This document shows positions 17,121-25,483 of a stretch of DNA of 57,920 bases, one piece after another. The notes beneath the pieces are model-generated. The model had not been told where the DNA came from, ran no database searches, and saw only the letters and a program-made list of their open reading frames with translations. Position numbers and translations under genes: made by a program. The stretch lies in NCBI RefSeq assembly GCF_002794255.1, contig NZ_PGGW01000068.1, positions 88,548-146,467 on the forward strand, read 5' to 3'. Every line of letters begins with the position of its first letter. The stretch's first letter is position 1. Origin of the DNA: Streptomyces carminius. GTDB lineage: Bacteria; Actinomycetota; Actinomycetes; Streptomycetales; Streptomycetaceae.

Positions 17121-17379
17121 GTGGTCTGATTCTTCCCCTTGGTGTCGTCCGGGCCCGGTGCGGGCGGCCCCGGTGCGGCGCGCCGCCGGATACCGGTGCG
17201 TAGCGCAGACGCTACCGGGCGGCCGTCCCCCCGTCCCGAGGGGGCCGCCCGGTGTGCCGGTATCGTTGCCGACGGCCGGCCGCGTCACAGGACTCCCCGG
17301 GACGAACGCCCCGTGAACCCGCACGACCGCACGGACGACCGCACACCGCCGCACCACCCATCCGAGAGAGAGCCCCGTC

Positions 17380-18033
17380 GTGGCTTCCGTTTCCCGATCC
17401 GCCGCCGCCCACTCCCCGGCCCGCCTCGTGGTGCTCGTGTCGGGTTCGGGAACGAACCTCCAGGCCCTGCTCGACGCCGTGGCCGAACGGGGACCGGCCG
17501 GCTACGGCGCCGAGGTCGTCGCCGTCGGGGCCGACCGCGACGGCATCGCCGGGCTGGAGCGGGCCGAGCGCGCCGGGCTGCCGACGTTCGTGTGCCGGGT
17601 GCGGGACCACGACGGCCGGGCCGCCTGGGACCGGGCGCTGGCCGGGGCGGTGGCGGCGCACGAGCCCGATCTGGTGGTGTCCGCCGGGTTCATGAAGATA
17701 GTGGGCAAGGAGTTCCTGGCCCGGTTCGGCGGGCGCTTCGTCAACACCCACCCCGCCCTGCTCCCCAGCTTTCCCGGCGCCCACGGTGTGCGCGACGCGC
17801 TCGCGTACGGCGTGAAGGTCACCGGGTGCACCGTCCACTTCGTCGACGACGGGGTCGACACCGGCCCGATCATCGCCCAGGGCGTGGTCGAGGTGCGGGA
17901 TGAGGACGACGAGTCCGCCCTCCACGAGCGGATCAAGGAAGTCGAGCGACGGCTGCTCGTCGACACCGTGGGACGGCTCGCCCGCCACGGCTACCGCATT
18001 GAGGCAAGAAAGGTCATCCTCGGTCATGACTGA
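17380..18033 (+). CDS. purN: Phosphoribosylglycinamide formyltransferase 1 (GART)
   Basis: The protein is 217 aa from GTG 17380 (GAGAGAG ribosome site). It transfers formyl from 10-formyl-tetrahydrofolate to GAR, step 3 of de novo purine synthesis. Seen: LVSGSGTNLQALLDA (phosphate-binding, about 20-34), FMKIVGKEFL, and the catalytic block NTHPALLPSFPGAHGVRDAL with Asn/His, then HFVDDGVDTGPII with the catalytic Asp. Length is usual. It overlaps purH by 8 bp, so the two are an operon producing consecutive folate-dependent purine enzymes. Confidence 0.97.
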   Translation: MASVSRSAAAHSPARLVVLVSGSGTNLQALLDAVAERGPAGYGAEVVAVGADRDGIAGLERAERAGLPTFVCRVRDHDGRAAWDRALAGAVAAHEPDLVVSAGFMKIVGKEFLARFGGRFVNTHPALLPSFPGAHGVRDALAYGVKVTGCTVHFVDDGVDTGPIIAQGVVEVRDEDDESALHERIKEVERRLLVDTVGRLARHGYRIEARKVILGHD

Positions 18034-19603
18034 AGGCTCCGAGAGCACCGCTTCCACCCGGCGTCCCGTCCGCCGCGCACTGATCAGCGTCTACGACAAG
18101 ACGGGCCTGGAGGACCTGGCCCGCGGTCTGGACGCGGCGGGCGTGCGGCTCGTCTCGACCGGCTCGACGGCCGCGCGGATCGCCGCGGCGGGCGTGGCGG
18201 TCACCCCGGTCGAGGAGCTGACCGGCTTCCCCGAGTGCCTGGACGGCCGGGTGAAGACCCTGCACCCGCGCGTGCACGCGGGCATCCTCGCCGACCTGCG
18301 GCTGGACGACCACCGCCGGCAGCTCCAGGAGCTGGAGGTGGAGCCCTTCGACCTCGTCGTCGTCAACCTCTACCCCTTCCGGCAGACCGTCGCTTCCGGC
18401 GCCTCCCCGGACGAGTGCGTGGAGCAGATCGACATCGGCGGCCCCTCGATGGTCCGTGCCGCCGCCAAGAACCACCCGTCCGTGGCCGTCGTCGTCAACC
18501 CCGGCCGGTACGGCGAGGTGCTGAAGGCCGTCAACGGGGGCGGCTTCGACCTGGCGGAGCGCCGGCGGCTGGCCGCCGAGGCGTTCGCGCACACCGCCGC
18601 GTACGACGTGGCCGTCGCCTCCTGGTTCGCGGGCGACTACGCCCCGGCCGACGAATCCGGCTTCCCCGAGTTCCTGGGCGCCTCCTACGAGCGCCGCAGC
18701 GTCCTGCGGTACGGCGAGAACCCGCACCAGCCCGCCGCCCTCTACAGCGACGGCACCGGCGGTCTGGCCGAGGCCGAGCAGCTGCACGGCAAGGAGATGT
18801 CCTACAACAACTACACGGACACCGAGGCCGCGCGCCGGGCCGCCCACGACCACACCGAGCCGTGCGTGGCGATCATCAAGCACGCCAACCCCTGCGGCAT
18901 CGCCGTCGGCGCGGACGTCGCCGAGGCGCACCGCAGGGCCCACGCCTGCGACCCGCTGTCCGCCTTCGGTGGCGTGATCGCCGTCAACCGCCCGGTGTCG
19001 GTGGCCATGGCGGAGCAGGTCGCCGAGATCTTCACCGAGGTGATCGTCGCGCCCGGCTACGAGGACGGCGCGGTGGAGGTGCTCGCCCGCAAGAAGAACA
19101 TCCGGGTGCTGCGCTGCCCCGGGGCGCCCGCCGCGGCACTGGAGCACAAGCCGGTCGACGGCGGCGCGCTGCTCCAGGTCGCCGACCGCCTCCAGGCCGG
19201 CGGCGACGACCCGGCGAACTGGACCCTGGCCACCGGCGAGGCGCTCGGCGCGGCGGAGCTGGCCGAGCTGGCCTTCGCCTGGCGCGCCTGCCGGGCGGTG
19301 AAGTCCAACGCGATCCTGCTGGCCAAGGAGGGCGCCACGGTCGGCGTCGGGATGGGCCAGGTCAACCGGGTGGACTCCGCGAAGCTCGCCGTCCAGCGGG
19401 CCGGCGAGGAGCGGGCCCGCGGCTCGTACGCCGCCTCCGACGCGTTCTTCCCCTTCCCCGACGGCTTCCAGGTCCTGGCGGACGCCGGGGTGCGGGCCGT
19501 GGTCCAGCCGGGTGGCTCCGTCCGCGACGAGCAGGTGGTCGAGGCCGCGAAGGCGGCAGGCGTGACGATGTACCTCACCGGCACCCGGCACTTCTTCCAC
19601 TGA
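18026..19603 (+). CDS. purH: Bifunctional AICAR formyltransferase/IMP cyclohydrolase
   Basis: The protein is 525 aa, starting within the purN stop region (8-bp overlap). The N-terminal IMP cyclohydrolase domain (about 1-150) shows RALISVYDKTGLEDLA, STGSTA and GFPECLDGRVKTLHPRVHAG. The C-terminal AICAR transformylase domain shows EMSYNNYTDTEAA, IIKHANPCGIAVG, SAFGGVIAVNRPV and VGVGMGQVNRVDSA. It formylates AICAR and closes the ring to IMP, the last two steps of purine synthesis. Nothing is unusual about it. It ends just before a bulged hairpin shared with the convergent gene. Confidence 0.98.
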   Translation: MTEGSESTASTRRPVRRALISVYDKTGLEDLARGLDAAGVRLVSTGSTAARIAAAGVAVTPVEELTGFPECLDGRVKTLHPRVHAGILADLRLDDHRRQLQELEVEPFDLVVVNLYPFRQTVASGASPDECVEQIDIGGPSMVRAAAKNHPSVAVVVNPGRYGEVLKAVNGGGFDLAERRRLAAEAFAHTAAYDVAVASWFAGDYAPADESGFPEFLGASYERRSVLRYGENPHQPAALYSDGTGGLAEAEQLHGKEMSYNNYTDTEAARRAAHDHTEPCVAIIKHANPCGIAVGADVAEAHRRAHACDPLSAFGGVIAVNRPVSVAMAEQVAEIFTEVIVAPGYEDGAVEVLARKKNIRVLRCPGAPAAALEHKPVDGGALLQVADRLQAGGDDPANWTLATGEALGAAELAELAFAWRACRAVKSNAILLAKEGATVGVGMGQVNRVDSAKLAVQRAGEERARGSYAASDAFFPFPDGFQVLADAGVRAVVQPGGSVRDEQVVEAAKAAGVTMYLTGTRHFFH

Positions 19604-19639
19604 ACCCGCTGAGCCCACTGAGCCCGGCGCCCCGGCACG

Positions 19640-19685
19640 GCACGGGCCCGGCGGTCCCCGCACCGCGGGGCCGCCGGGCCCGTGC
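19640..19685. terminator. Bidirectional terminator between purH and a convergent membrane gene
   Basis: A 15-bp perfect stem (19640-19654 with 19671-19685) extends inward by five more pairs after a one-base bulge. It lies 36 bp after purH and 14 bp beyond the stop of the opposing gene. Confidence 0.75.
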
Positions 19686-19699
19686 GCCCGTGCGGGAAG

Positions 19700-20245
19700 T
19701 CAGGCCTGCGGGCGGTTGAACCAGGCCGCCGACTCGGCGGAGGCCAGCAGCACCAGGCAGAAGACGCCCACGGCCATCCACAGCAGGCCGAGCGGGAGGG
19801 CGGCGATGCCGACCAGGATGAGGACGGCGGCCCAGACGATGGCCGCGATCCGCAGCCCGCCGCCGCCCTGCGGGAACCTCGTGGCGAGCGCGATGCCGAC
19901 GAGCGCGTGGAGCAGGAAGAAGCCGAACATCACGTAGTACACGCCGGTGTCGATGTCCAGCTCGCCGTAGGTCTCCTCCAGGGTGTTCTGCGAGGAGGCG
20001 AAGACGACGATGAACAGCAGCGAGAGCAGTGCCTGGATCCCGCCGGCGATGTAGAGGATCAACCGGGCCGAGTTGACCTTGCCCGGCATCGTCCCGGGCG
20101 GCCCGCCCGGTGAGCCGTACGGGCCGGGCGGCGGCGCCAGCGGGTGCCCGGACGACGGTCCGTCCGGCCCGTGGGCGGGAGGCTGGTCCGAGGGGCTGCC
20201 GTAAGGATTCTTCCGGTACGGGTTGTTCGGGTCGGAGCTGCTCAT
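19700..20245 (-). CDS. Small four-helix membrane protein
   Basis: The protein is 181 aa from an ATG preceded by GGAGG. The first 55 residues are Pro/Gly/Ser/Tyr-rich and cytoplasmic. Hydrophobic segments follow at about 60-80 (LILYIAGGIQALLSLLFIVVFA), 98-118, 128-148 and 150-168. The layout matches Pro-rich-headed actinobacterial membrane proteins often found beside RDD proteins. No enzyme motif is seen. It lies downstream of the RDD gene but is separated from it by a strong hairpin, so it may have its own promoter. Confidence 0.78.
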   Translation of the reverse strand: MSSSDPNNPYRKNPYGSPSDQPPAHGPDGPSSGHPLAPPPGPYGSPGGPPGTMPGKVNSARLILYIAGGIQALLSLLFIVVFASSQNTLEETYGELDIDTGVYYVMFGFFLLHALVGIALATRFPQGGGGLRIAAIVWAAVLILVGIAALPLGLLWMAVGVFCLVLLASAESAAWFNRPQA

Positions 20246-20280
20246 GGCGGTCCTCCGGGCGTGTCGGGGCGGCGGCCGGA

Positions 20281-20325
20281 CGCCGAGGGCCGCGTCACGG
20301 GACTCCCGTGGCGCGGCCCTCGGCG
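20281..20325 (-). terminator. Long hairpin after the RDD gene
   Basis: A perfect 14-bp stem joins 20281-20294 and 20312-20325, with an inner CACGGG/CCCGTG pairing nearly continuing it. It lies 37 bp past the RDD gene's stop on the minus strand and 36 bp before the next gene's ATG. It could terminate or attenuate. Confidence 0.65.
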
Positions 20326-20362
20326 TATGAGCCCGAGCGCGGTGCCCGTACGACGGGCCGCG

Positions 20363-21082
20363 CTACTTCTTGATGACCACCGTTCCCGCTGCCCGGTCGT
20401 GCCATCCCTGCAACTTGCCGCTGTTGTCGAAGAACGGCGACAGGTAGACCAGGACCGCACCGATGTAGCACAGGAACGCGCCGACGACGGGGATGATGTA
20501 GCGGATGAAGCCGCCGCCGACTCCCGGCAGCCGGCCGTCGGCCTCCCTGACGACCTTCAGGCCGAGCACCATCTTGCCGACGGTGGCGCCCTTGAAGGCG
20601 ATCATCAGCCACTCGTAGAGCAGCAGCAGGACCGCGAACAGGGCGAGCATCGCGAACATCGCGGCGATGCCGCCGAGGGCCTGCTCGGCGTTCTCGTTGA
20701 CGCACGCTTCGTAGCCGGGGTCGAGGTAGGTTCCGCAGTCCTCGGCGTCCGCGGTGAGGCCGATCGCACCGCCCACCCCGGCGAAGATGATGATCGAGTT
20801 GAGCGCGCCGATGATCAGGCCGTCGACGAGGCGGGCCAGGAAGCGCTGCCCCATCGTGGCGACCCTGACCGTGCCCAGGTAGGGGATGTTCAGGTAGCCG
20901 TTGTTCGCCTGGACGGTGCCGGGAGGAGCGGGGTAGCCCCCGGCCGGGGGCTGCTGCGGGTAGCCGTAGCCGCCCTGCGGGGGCACGCCCTGCTGCGGGT
21001 AGCCGTAGCCGGGCTGCGGAGGCTGCTGGGGCTGCTCCTGGTAGGGGTTCGGCTGGCCGCCGGGCGGCGGGGGGTAACTCAT
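20363..21082 (-). CDS. RDD family membrane protein
   Basis: The protein is 239 aa from ATG 21082 (GGAGG upstream). Residues 1-60 are Pro/Gln/Gly/Tyr repeats such as GYGYPQQ. The RDD core begins at MGQRFLARLVDGLIIGAL (Arg...Asp in the first helix). A second helix pair lies near ALGGIAAMFAMLALFAVLLLLYEW, and the conserved KGATVGKMVLGLKVV loop follows. RDD proteins are integral membrane proteins, in some cases linked to ion transport, but the role here is unknown. Two cysteines lie in a loop (DCGTYLDPGYEAC). A short ORF with a good ribosome site precedes it. Confidence 0.88.
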   Translation of the reverse strand: MSYPPPPGGQPNPYQEQPQQPPQPGYGYPQQGVPPQGGYGYPQQPPAGGYPAPPGTVQANNGYLNIPYLGTVRVATMGQRFLARLVDGLIIGALNSIIIFAGVGGAIGLTADAEDCGTYLDPGYEACVNENAEQALGGIAAMFAMLALFAVLLLLYEWLMIAFKGATVGKMVLGLKVVREADGRLPGVGGGFIRYIIPVVGAFLCYIGAVLVYLSPFFDNSGKLQGWHDRAAGTVVIKK

Positions 21083-21107
21083 GGGCGGTTTCCTCCGAGC
21101 GGAAGAG

Positions 21108-21203
21108 TCAGGGACGGTTGAGGCCGGTAGGGCGTCCGGAGGACGCCCGGGGGCACACTTCGCCGCCCCAGCAGCCGCGCTGCGTGAGAACCGGACCGTG
21201 CAT
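21108..21203 (-). CDS. Possible 31-aa leader-type ORF upstream of the RDD gene
   Basis: MHGPVLTQRGCWGGEVCPRA begins a 31-residue frame preceded by GGGGGGAG at an ideal 8-bp spacing. It ends 25 bp before the RDD start. Short length and no known family make it uncertain; the ribosome site is the only real support. The rest of the 391-bp gap between the RDD gene and folD shows no other gene. Confidence 0.3.
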   Translation of the reverse strand: MHGPVLTQRGCWGGEVCPRASSGRPTGLNRP

Positions 21204-21473
21204 GAGTGTGTCTCCCCCCGATTGCCGTGCCGTCGGCCTCGCGGCGGTGACGGCACGGCGCCTCATGGTGGTGGGCGGACGGGTGTACTGTCCAGCCAAG
21301 ATCGGGGAATGTGGCGATTCCGCAACGTACCGGGAACGCTCCGCCGTCCCGTCGGCCCGTCGGCCCGCGATTTCGTGACGGAACCGGCACTTCCCGTGGC
21401 GGACCGGCGGCCGCGGGCCCCGGTGGGCCGGGGCGATTGGAGACCGGCCCCCCGTATCCGGGAGGATGGGCCC

Positions 21474-22343
21474 ATGACCGCCCAGATTCTCGACGGCAAG
21501 GCCACCGCAGCCGCGATCAAGTCCGAACTCACCGCCCGGGTCGAGGCCCTGAAGGCCCGCGGCGTCCAGCCCGGCCTGGGCACGCTCCTGGTCGGGGACG
21601 ACGTGGGCAGCCAGAAGTACGTGGCGGGCAAGCACCGCGACTGCGCCCAGGTCGGCATCGCCTCCATCCAGCGCGAGCTGCCCGGCACCGCCGGACAGGA
21701 GGAGATCGAGGCCGTCGTCCGCGAGCTGAACGAGGACCCCGCCTGCACCGGCTACATCGTGCAGCTCCCGCTGCCGCGCGGGGTGGACACCAACCGTGTC
21801 CTGGAGCTGATGGACCCGGCCAAGGACGCCGACGGACTGCACCCGACGAACCTCGGCCGGCTGGTGCTGAACGAGCCGGCGCCGCTGCCGTGCACCCCCA
21901 ACGGCATCATCGAGCTGCTCCGCCGGCACGGGGTGGAGATCAACGGGGCGAACGTGGCCGTCGTCGGCCGCGGCATCACCGTCGGCCGCTCCATCGGGCT
22001 GCTGTTCACCCGCCGCACCGAGAACGCGACGGTGACCCTGTGCCACACCGGCACCCGCGACCTGGGGGCGCGGCTGCGCGAGGCGGACATCGTGGTGGCG
22101 GCGGCCGGCTCGCCGCACCTGGTGCTCCCCGAGTACGTCCGGCCGGGTGCGGCCGTGCTGGACGTGGGGGTCAGCCGGGACGCCACCGGGAAGATCGTCG
22201 GTGATGTCCACCCGGACGTCGCCGAGGTCGCCGGCTGGCTCTCCCCGAACCCGGGCGGCGTCGGCCCCATGACCCGGGCGATGCTGCTGGCGAACGTCGT
22301 CCGGGCCGCCGAGCGCACCGTGGAGGCGAGCGGTGTCGGCTGA
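21474..22343 (+). CDS. folD: Methylenetetrahydrofolate dehydrogenase/cyclohydrolase
   Basis: The protein is 289 aa from ATG 21474 (GGGAGGATGG ribosome site). It interconverts 5,10-methylene-, methenyl- and 10-formyl-tetrahydrofolate, supplying the formyl donor used by PurN and PurH. Signatures: VGDDVGSQKYVAGKHRDCAQ with the catalytic Lys, QLPLPRGVD, DADGLHPTNLGRL, PCTPNGIIELL, and the NADP site VVGRGITVGRSIGLL. The end reads NPGGVGPMTRAMLL. Length is typical. It overlaps the DUF3017 gene by 11 bp. Confidence 0.97.
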   Translation: MTAQILDGKATAAAIKSELTARVEALKARGVQPGLGTLLVGDDVGSQKYVAGKHRDCAQVGIASIQRELPGTAGQEEIEAVVRELNEDPACTGYIVQLPLPRGVDTNRVLELMDPAKDADGLHPTNLGRLVLNEPAPLPCTPNGIIELLRRHGVEINGANVAVVGRGITVGRSIGLLFTRRTENATVTLCHTGTRDLGARLREADIVVAAAGSPHLVLPEYVRPGAAVLDVGVSRDATGKIVGDVHPDVAEVAGWLSPNPGGVGPMTRAMLLANVVRAAERTVEASGVG

Positions 22344-22866
22344 CGCCGGAAGCACCGGGGACACCGGCTCCGCCGGGAACGACGACGGCACGGCGGAGCC
22401 GGTGCGTACGGCGCTCCCGGCGGAGACGGCGGAGCACGACGGCATGGGGGAGCAGGCGGAGGCGGACGACGGGGCCCCGCGGCGCCACTCGCGGCGCTTC
22501 CCGCTGATCACCCGGGACACCGCCCGGCCCGAGGGCGGCGGCCGGGCCGCCCCCGGGGACGCCCCCGCCCCCGCGCGGCAGTGGCCGCTGCTGTGCGTAC
22601 TGGCCGGGACGGCCGCCGGGCTGCTGGTGACCCTCGGCAACTTCCGCGCGGGCATCCTCACCATGGGCGCGGCCATGCTCCTCGGTGCCCTGCTGCGCTG
22701 GTCGGTGCCGTCGGTGGGGATGCTGGCGGTGCGCTCCCGCTTCACGGACGTGCTGACCTACGGGGTGCTGGGTGCCACGATCACGCTGCTGGCGATGATG
22801 GCGCAGCCGAAGCCCTGGCTGGAGATCCCCCTTCTGGAGGGCATCCTCCACTTCTCGATCCGGTAG
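22333..22866 (+). CDS. DUF3017 membrane protein
   Basis: The protein is 177 aa from GTG 22333, within the end of folD. An acidic, disordered N-terminus (1-80) precedes three hydrophobic helices: WPLLCVLAGTAAGLLVTLGNF, AGILTMGAAMLLGALLRW and DVLTYGVLGATITLLAMM. The pattern, including the basic RHSRRFPLITRDTARP block, fits the actinobacterial DUF3017 family that regularly follows folD. Function unknown; probably an inner-membrane protein translated with FolD. Confidence 0.87.
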   Translation: MSADAGSTGDTGSAGNDDGTAEPVRTALPAETAEHDGMGEQAEADDGAPRRHSRRFPLITRDTARPEGGGRAAPGDAPAPARQWPLLCVLAGTAAGLLVTLGNFRAGILTMGAAMLLGALLRWSVPSVGMLAVRSRFTDVLTYGVLGATITLLAMMAQPKPWLEIPLLEGILHFSIR

Positions 22867-23115
22867 CCGCCCGGACGGCGCCGGGGGGCGCTGTTCCGGC
22901 CGCGCGCGCCGGGGGAGCCCACCGCCGGGTCCGCCGATTCTCCGGCGGAGGCGGGACGGTCCGCGCGCGGTGGGACAATATTCCGGATTCACTCCTGCGT
23001 GCCCCGCCGGGAACTGACGCCCCGTTTCGGACATCCCCGTGGACAGGGGCATGGACCGGAGGCGGTACGGGGCGGGGACGGGACACGGGCGTGTATGCAC
23101 GAGGGGGGGAGGCGG

Positions 23116-24036
23116 ATGCCTCGCTGGAAGGCGTTGCCACAGGAACTGGATCCGCGGATCCGGGAGTTCACCGGGCAGCTGAGACGTCTGGTCGACCGTT
23201 CCGGACTGAGCGTGATCGCGGTCGCCGACCGCACCGGGTACAGCAAGACGTCCTGGGAGCGCTACCTGGACGGCCGCCTGCTGCCTCCGCGCCGCGCGAT
23301 CCAGGAGTTCGCCGAGGCGACCGGTACCGACGTACGGCACCTCGGCACGCTGTGGGAGCTGGCGGAACGGGCCTGGAGCCGTGCCGAGCTGCGGCACGAC
23401 GAGACCATGGAGACCGCCCGGGTGGCACAGGCGCGTGCCGCGCTGGGGGAGCCGGGGGAGGAGCCGCCCGGTGAGCGGACCACGCGGCTGCGCGTACCGC
23501 CGCCCCCGGACCCCGGCGGGCAGCGGCCCGACGGCCCGCCGGGCCCGGTCCGCCGCCCGCTCCGGCCGCTCCTCGCCGGAGCGGCGAGCGCACTGGTACT
23601 GGTGGCCACCGGCGCGTTCGTCCTCTCCCTGCGCGGGGACGGGGAGACAGCCGCCGCCCCGTCGGCGACCTCCTCCCCGAGCGCGTCGGCGCCGGCCCCG
23701 CCCGAGGGCGTGGAGTGCGGCGGAGCGGACTGCGCAGGCCGGGACCCGGAGGCCATGGGCTGCGGCGGACGGCACGCCGAGACCGTCGCGGACGCCACGC
23801 TGGGCGAGGCGTACGTCGAGGTCCGGTACAGCGAGGCATGCCGGGCGGCCTGGGCCCGGGTCAGCGGCGCCGGCCCCGGGGACACGCTGCGGATAGCCGC
23901 GGCGGAGGCGGCGGAACGCGGCGAGGTGGGCGACTCCGGCAAGGCGTACACCCCGATGGTGGCCGCCGCGGATCCCAAGGCGCCGTCGGCCTGCCTGGTG
24001 CCCCCGGAGGGCACCGAGAGGTGCACGGCCGGCTGA
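23116..24036 (+). CDS. XRE-type HTH membrane protein with C-terminal DUF2690 domain
   Basis: The protein is 306 aa from ATG 23116 behind a long G-rich ribosome site. Residues 10-85 form a helix-turn-helix (LRRLVDRSGLSVIAVADRTGYSKTSWERYLDGR). A Pro-rich linker leads to a membrane helix (about 157-177, LLAGAASALVLVATGAFVLSL). The outside domain (about 210-306) carries CGGADCAGRDPEAMGCGG and RYSEACRAAWARV, diagnostic of DUF2690. This is a DNA-binding protein tethered to the membrane, with a cysteine-rich sensor-like exterior. Target genes are unknown. It is followed by a 12-bp-stem hairpin before mdh. Confidence 0.85.
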   Translation: MPRWKALPQELDPRIREFTGQLRRLVDRSGLSVIAVADRTGYSKTSWERYLDGRLLPPRRAIQEFAEATGTDVRHLGTLWELAERAWSRAELRHDETMETARVAQARAALGEPGEEPPGERTTRLRVPPPPDPGGQRPDGPPGPVRRPLRPLLAGAASALVLVATGAFVLSLRGDGETAAAPSATSSPSASAPAPPEGVECGGADCAGRDPEAMGCGGRHAETVADATLGEAYVEVRYSEACRAAWARVSGAGPGDTLRIAAAEAAERGEVGDSGKAYTPMVAAADPKAPSACLVPPEGTERCTAG

Positions 24037-24144
24037 CGGCGGCCGGTTGACGGCGGCCGGCCGGAGCCGGGCCGCGGGTGGCATGACACCGGAGAACCCC
24101 GGGTATGCGATCCGCCGCCCCCCACGGGTACGGCACCATCCCGA

Positions 24145-24176
24145 GCGGCCGCCCGCCACCACGTGCGGGCGGCCGC
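24145..24176 (+). terminator. Terminator between the DUF2690 gene and mdh
   Basis: A perfect 12-bp stem (GCGGCCGCCCGC and its complement) with an 8-nt loop, about 108 bp after the DUF2690 stop. Just upstream, TGACGGCGGCCGG is directly repeated at 24034-24046 and 24048-24060, the first copy including the stop codon. Confidence 0.65.
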
Positions 24177-24197
24177 CGCCGTGCCGGGGCCGTCGGA

Positions 24198-24228
24198 TAG
24201 CCTGACACCAGGTCTCTTGATGTAGAGA
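24198..24228 (+). promoter_or_regulatory. mdh promoter with TamR-like operator
   Basis: TAGCCT (24198-24203) is a plausible -10. Just downstream lies TCTCTTGATGTAGAGA (24213-24228), an imperfect palindrome (TCTCT...AGAGA). CTTGA-centred palindromes of this kind have been linked to TamR, the MarR-type regulator of TCA-cycle genes in S. coelicolor. The site would overlap the first transcribed bases, a repressor-like position. Confidence 0.45.
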
Positions 24229-24273
24229 TACGTTGGAGACCCAGCCGCCACCGTCAGGTATACGGAGATCGCC

Positions 24274-25263
24274 ATGACCCGCACTCCCGTCAATGTCACC
24301 GTCACCGGCGCCGCCGGCCAGATCGGCTACGCGCTGCTGTTCCGCATCGCCTCCGGCCACCTCCTCGGCGCGGACGTGCCGGTGGCGCTGCGCCTCCTGG
24401 AGATCCCCCAGGGGGTGAAGGCCGCCGAGGGCACCGCCATGGAGCTGGACGACTGCGCCTTCCCGCTGCTCAAGGGCATCGAGATCACCGACGACCCGAA
24501 CGTCGCCTTCGACGGCGCCAACGTCGCCCTGCTCGTCGGCGCCCGCCCGCGCACCAAGGGCATGGAGCGCGGTGACCTGCTGGAGGCCAACGGCGGGATC
24601 TTCAAGCCGCAGGGCAGGGCCATCAACGACCACGCCGCGGACGACGTGAAGATCCTGGTCGTCGGCAACCCGGCCAACACCAACGCCCTGATCGCCCAGG
24701 CCGCCGCCCCGGACGTACCGGCCGAGCGGTTCACCGCGATGACCCGCCTGGACCACAACCGGGCGCTGTCGCAGCTCGCCAAGAAGACCGGCACCCCGGT
24801 GGACGAGATCCGCCGGCTGACGATCTGGGGCAACCACTCCGCCACCCAGTACCCGGACATCTTCCACGCCGAGATCGCGGGCCGGAACGCGGCCGAGGCC
24901 GTGAACGACGAGAAGTGGCTGGCGGAGGAGTTCATCCCGACCGTCGCCAAGCGCGGCGCCGCCATCATCGAGGCCCGCGGCGCCTCCTCCGCGGCCTCGG
25001 CCGCCAACGCGGCCATCGACCACGTCCACACCTGGGTCAACGGCACCCCCGAGGGCGACTGGACCTCCATGGCCGTTCCCTCCGACGGCTCCTACGGCGT
25101 TCCGGAGGGCCTGATCTCCTCCTTCCCCGTCACCTGCGCGGGTGGGAAGTACGAGATCGTGCAGGGTCTGGAGATCAACGACTTCTCCCGGCCGCGCATC
25201 GACGCCTCCGTGCGGGAGCTGGAGGAGGAGCGCGAGGCCGTCCGCGGTCTCGGCCTCATCTGA
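24274..25263 (+). CDS. mdh: Malate dehydrogenase
   Basis: The protein is 329 aa, matching the long (group 2, cytosolic-like) bacterial MDH. It oxidises malate to oxaloacetate with NAD. The NAD fold opens with TGAAGQIGYALLFRIASG. Substrate-binding arginines lie in GARPRTKGMERGDLL. The catalytic pair is Asp in RLDHNRALSQLA and His in WGNHSATQYPD. The start ATG follows ACGGAGATCGCC. It is monocistronic: a terminator precedes it and a perfect 19-bp hairpin follows. Confidence 0.98.
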   Translation: MTRTPVNVTVTGAAGQIGYALLFRIASGHLLGADVPVALRLLEIPQGVKAAEGTAMELDDCAFPLLKGIEITDDPNVAFDGANVALLVGARPRTKGMERGDLLEANGGIFKPQGRAINDHAADDVKILVVGNPANTNALIAQAAAPDVPAERFTAMTRLDHNRALSQLAKKTGTPVDEIRRLTIWGNHSATQYPDIFHAEIAGRNAAEAVNDEKWLAEEFIPTVAKRGAAIIEARGASSAASAANAAIDHVHTWVNGTPEGDWTSMAVPSDGSYGVPEGLISSFPVTCAGGKYEIVQGLEINDFSRPRIDASVRELEEEREAVRGLGLI

Positions 25264-25303
25264 CGGTCCTTCCGGCCCCGGACCCCTTCCGGCCCCGAAC
25301 CCC

Positions 25304-25344
25304 CTCCGGCTCCCGGACACCGCCCCGGTGTCCGGGAGCCGGAG
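25304..25344 (+). terminator. mdh terminator
   Basis: A perfect 19-bp stem (25304-25322 with 25326-25344) closed by a 3-nt CCC loop, 41 bp after the mdh stop. Confidence 0.85.
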
Positions 25345-25483
25345 CGTTCGGGGCCGGTGCGTTCCACGCAACGGCCCCCAATGGGCCCATTCGGGTGACG
25401 TACCGCGTCCGCGCCCCTACCCTGGGTCGATATTCGACGACAACTTCCTTTTTTCGCAGGGGAGTTCGACCACGGGGGGATGC

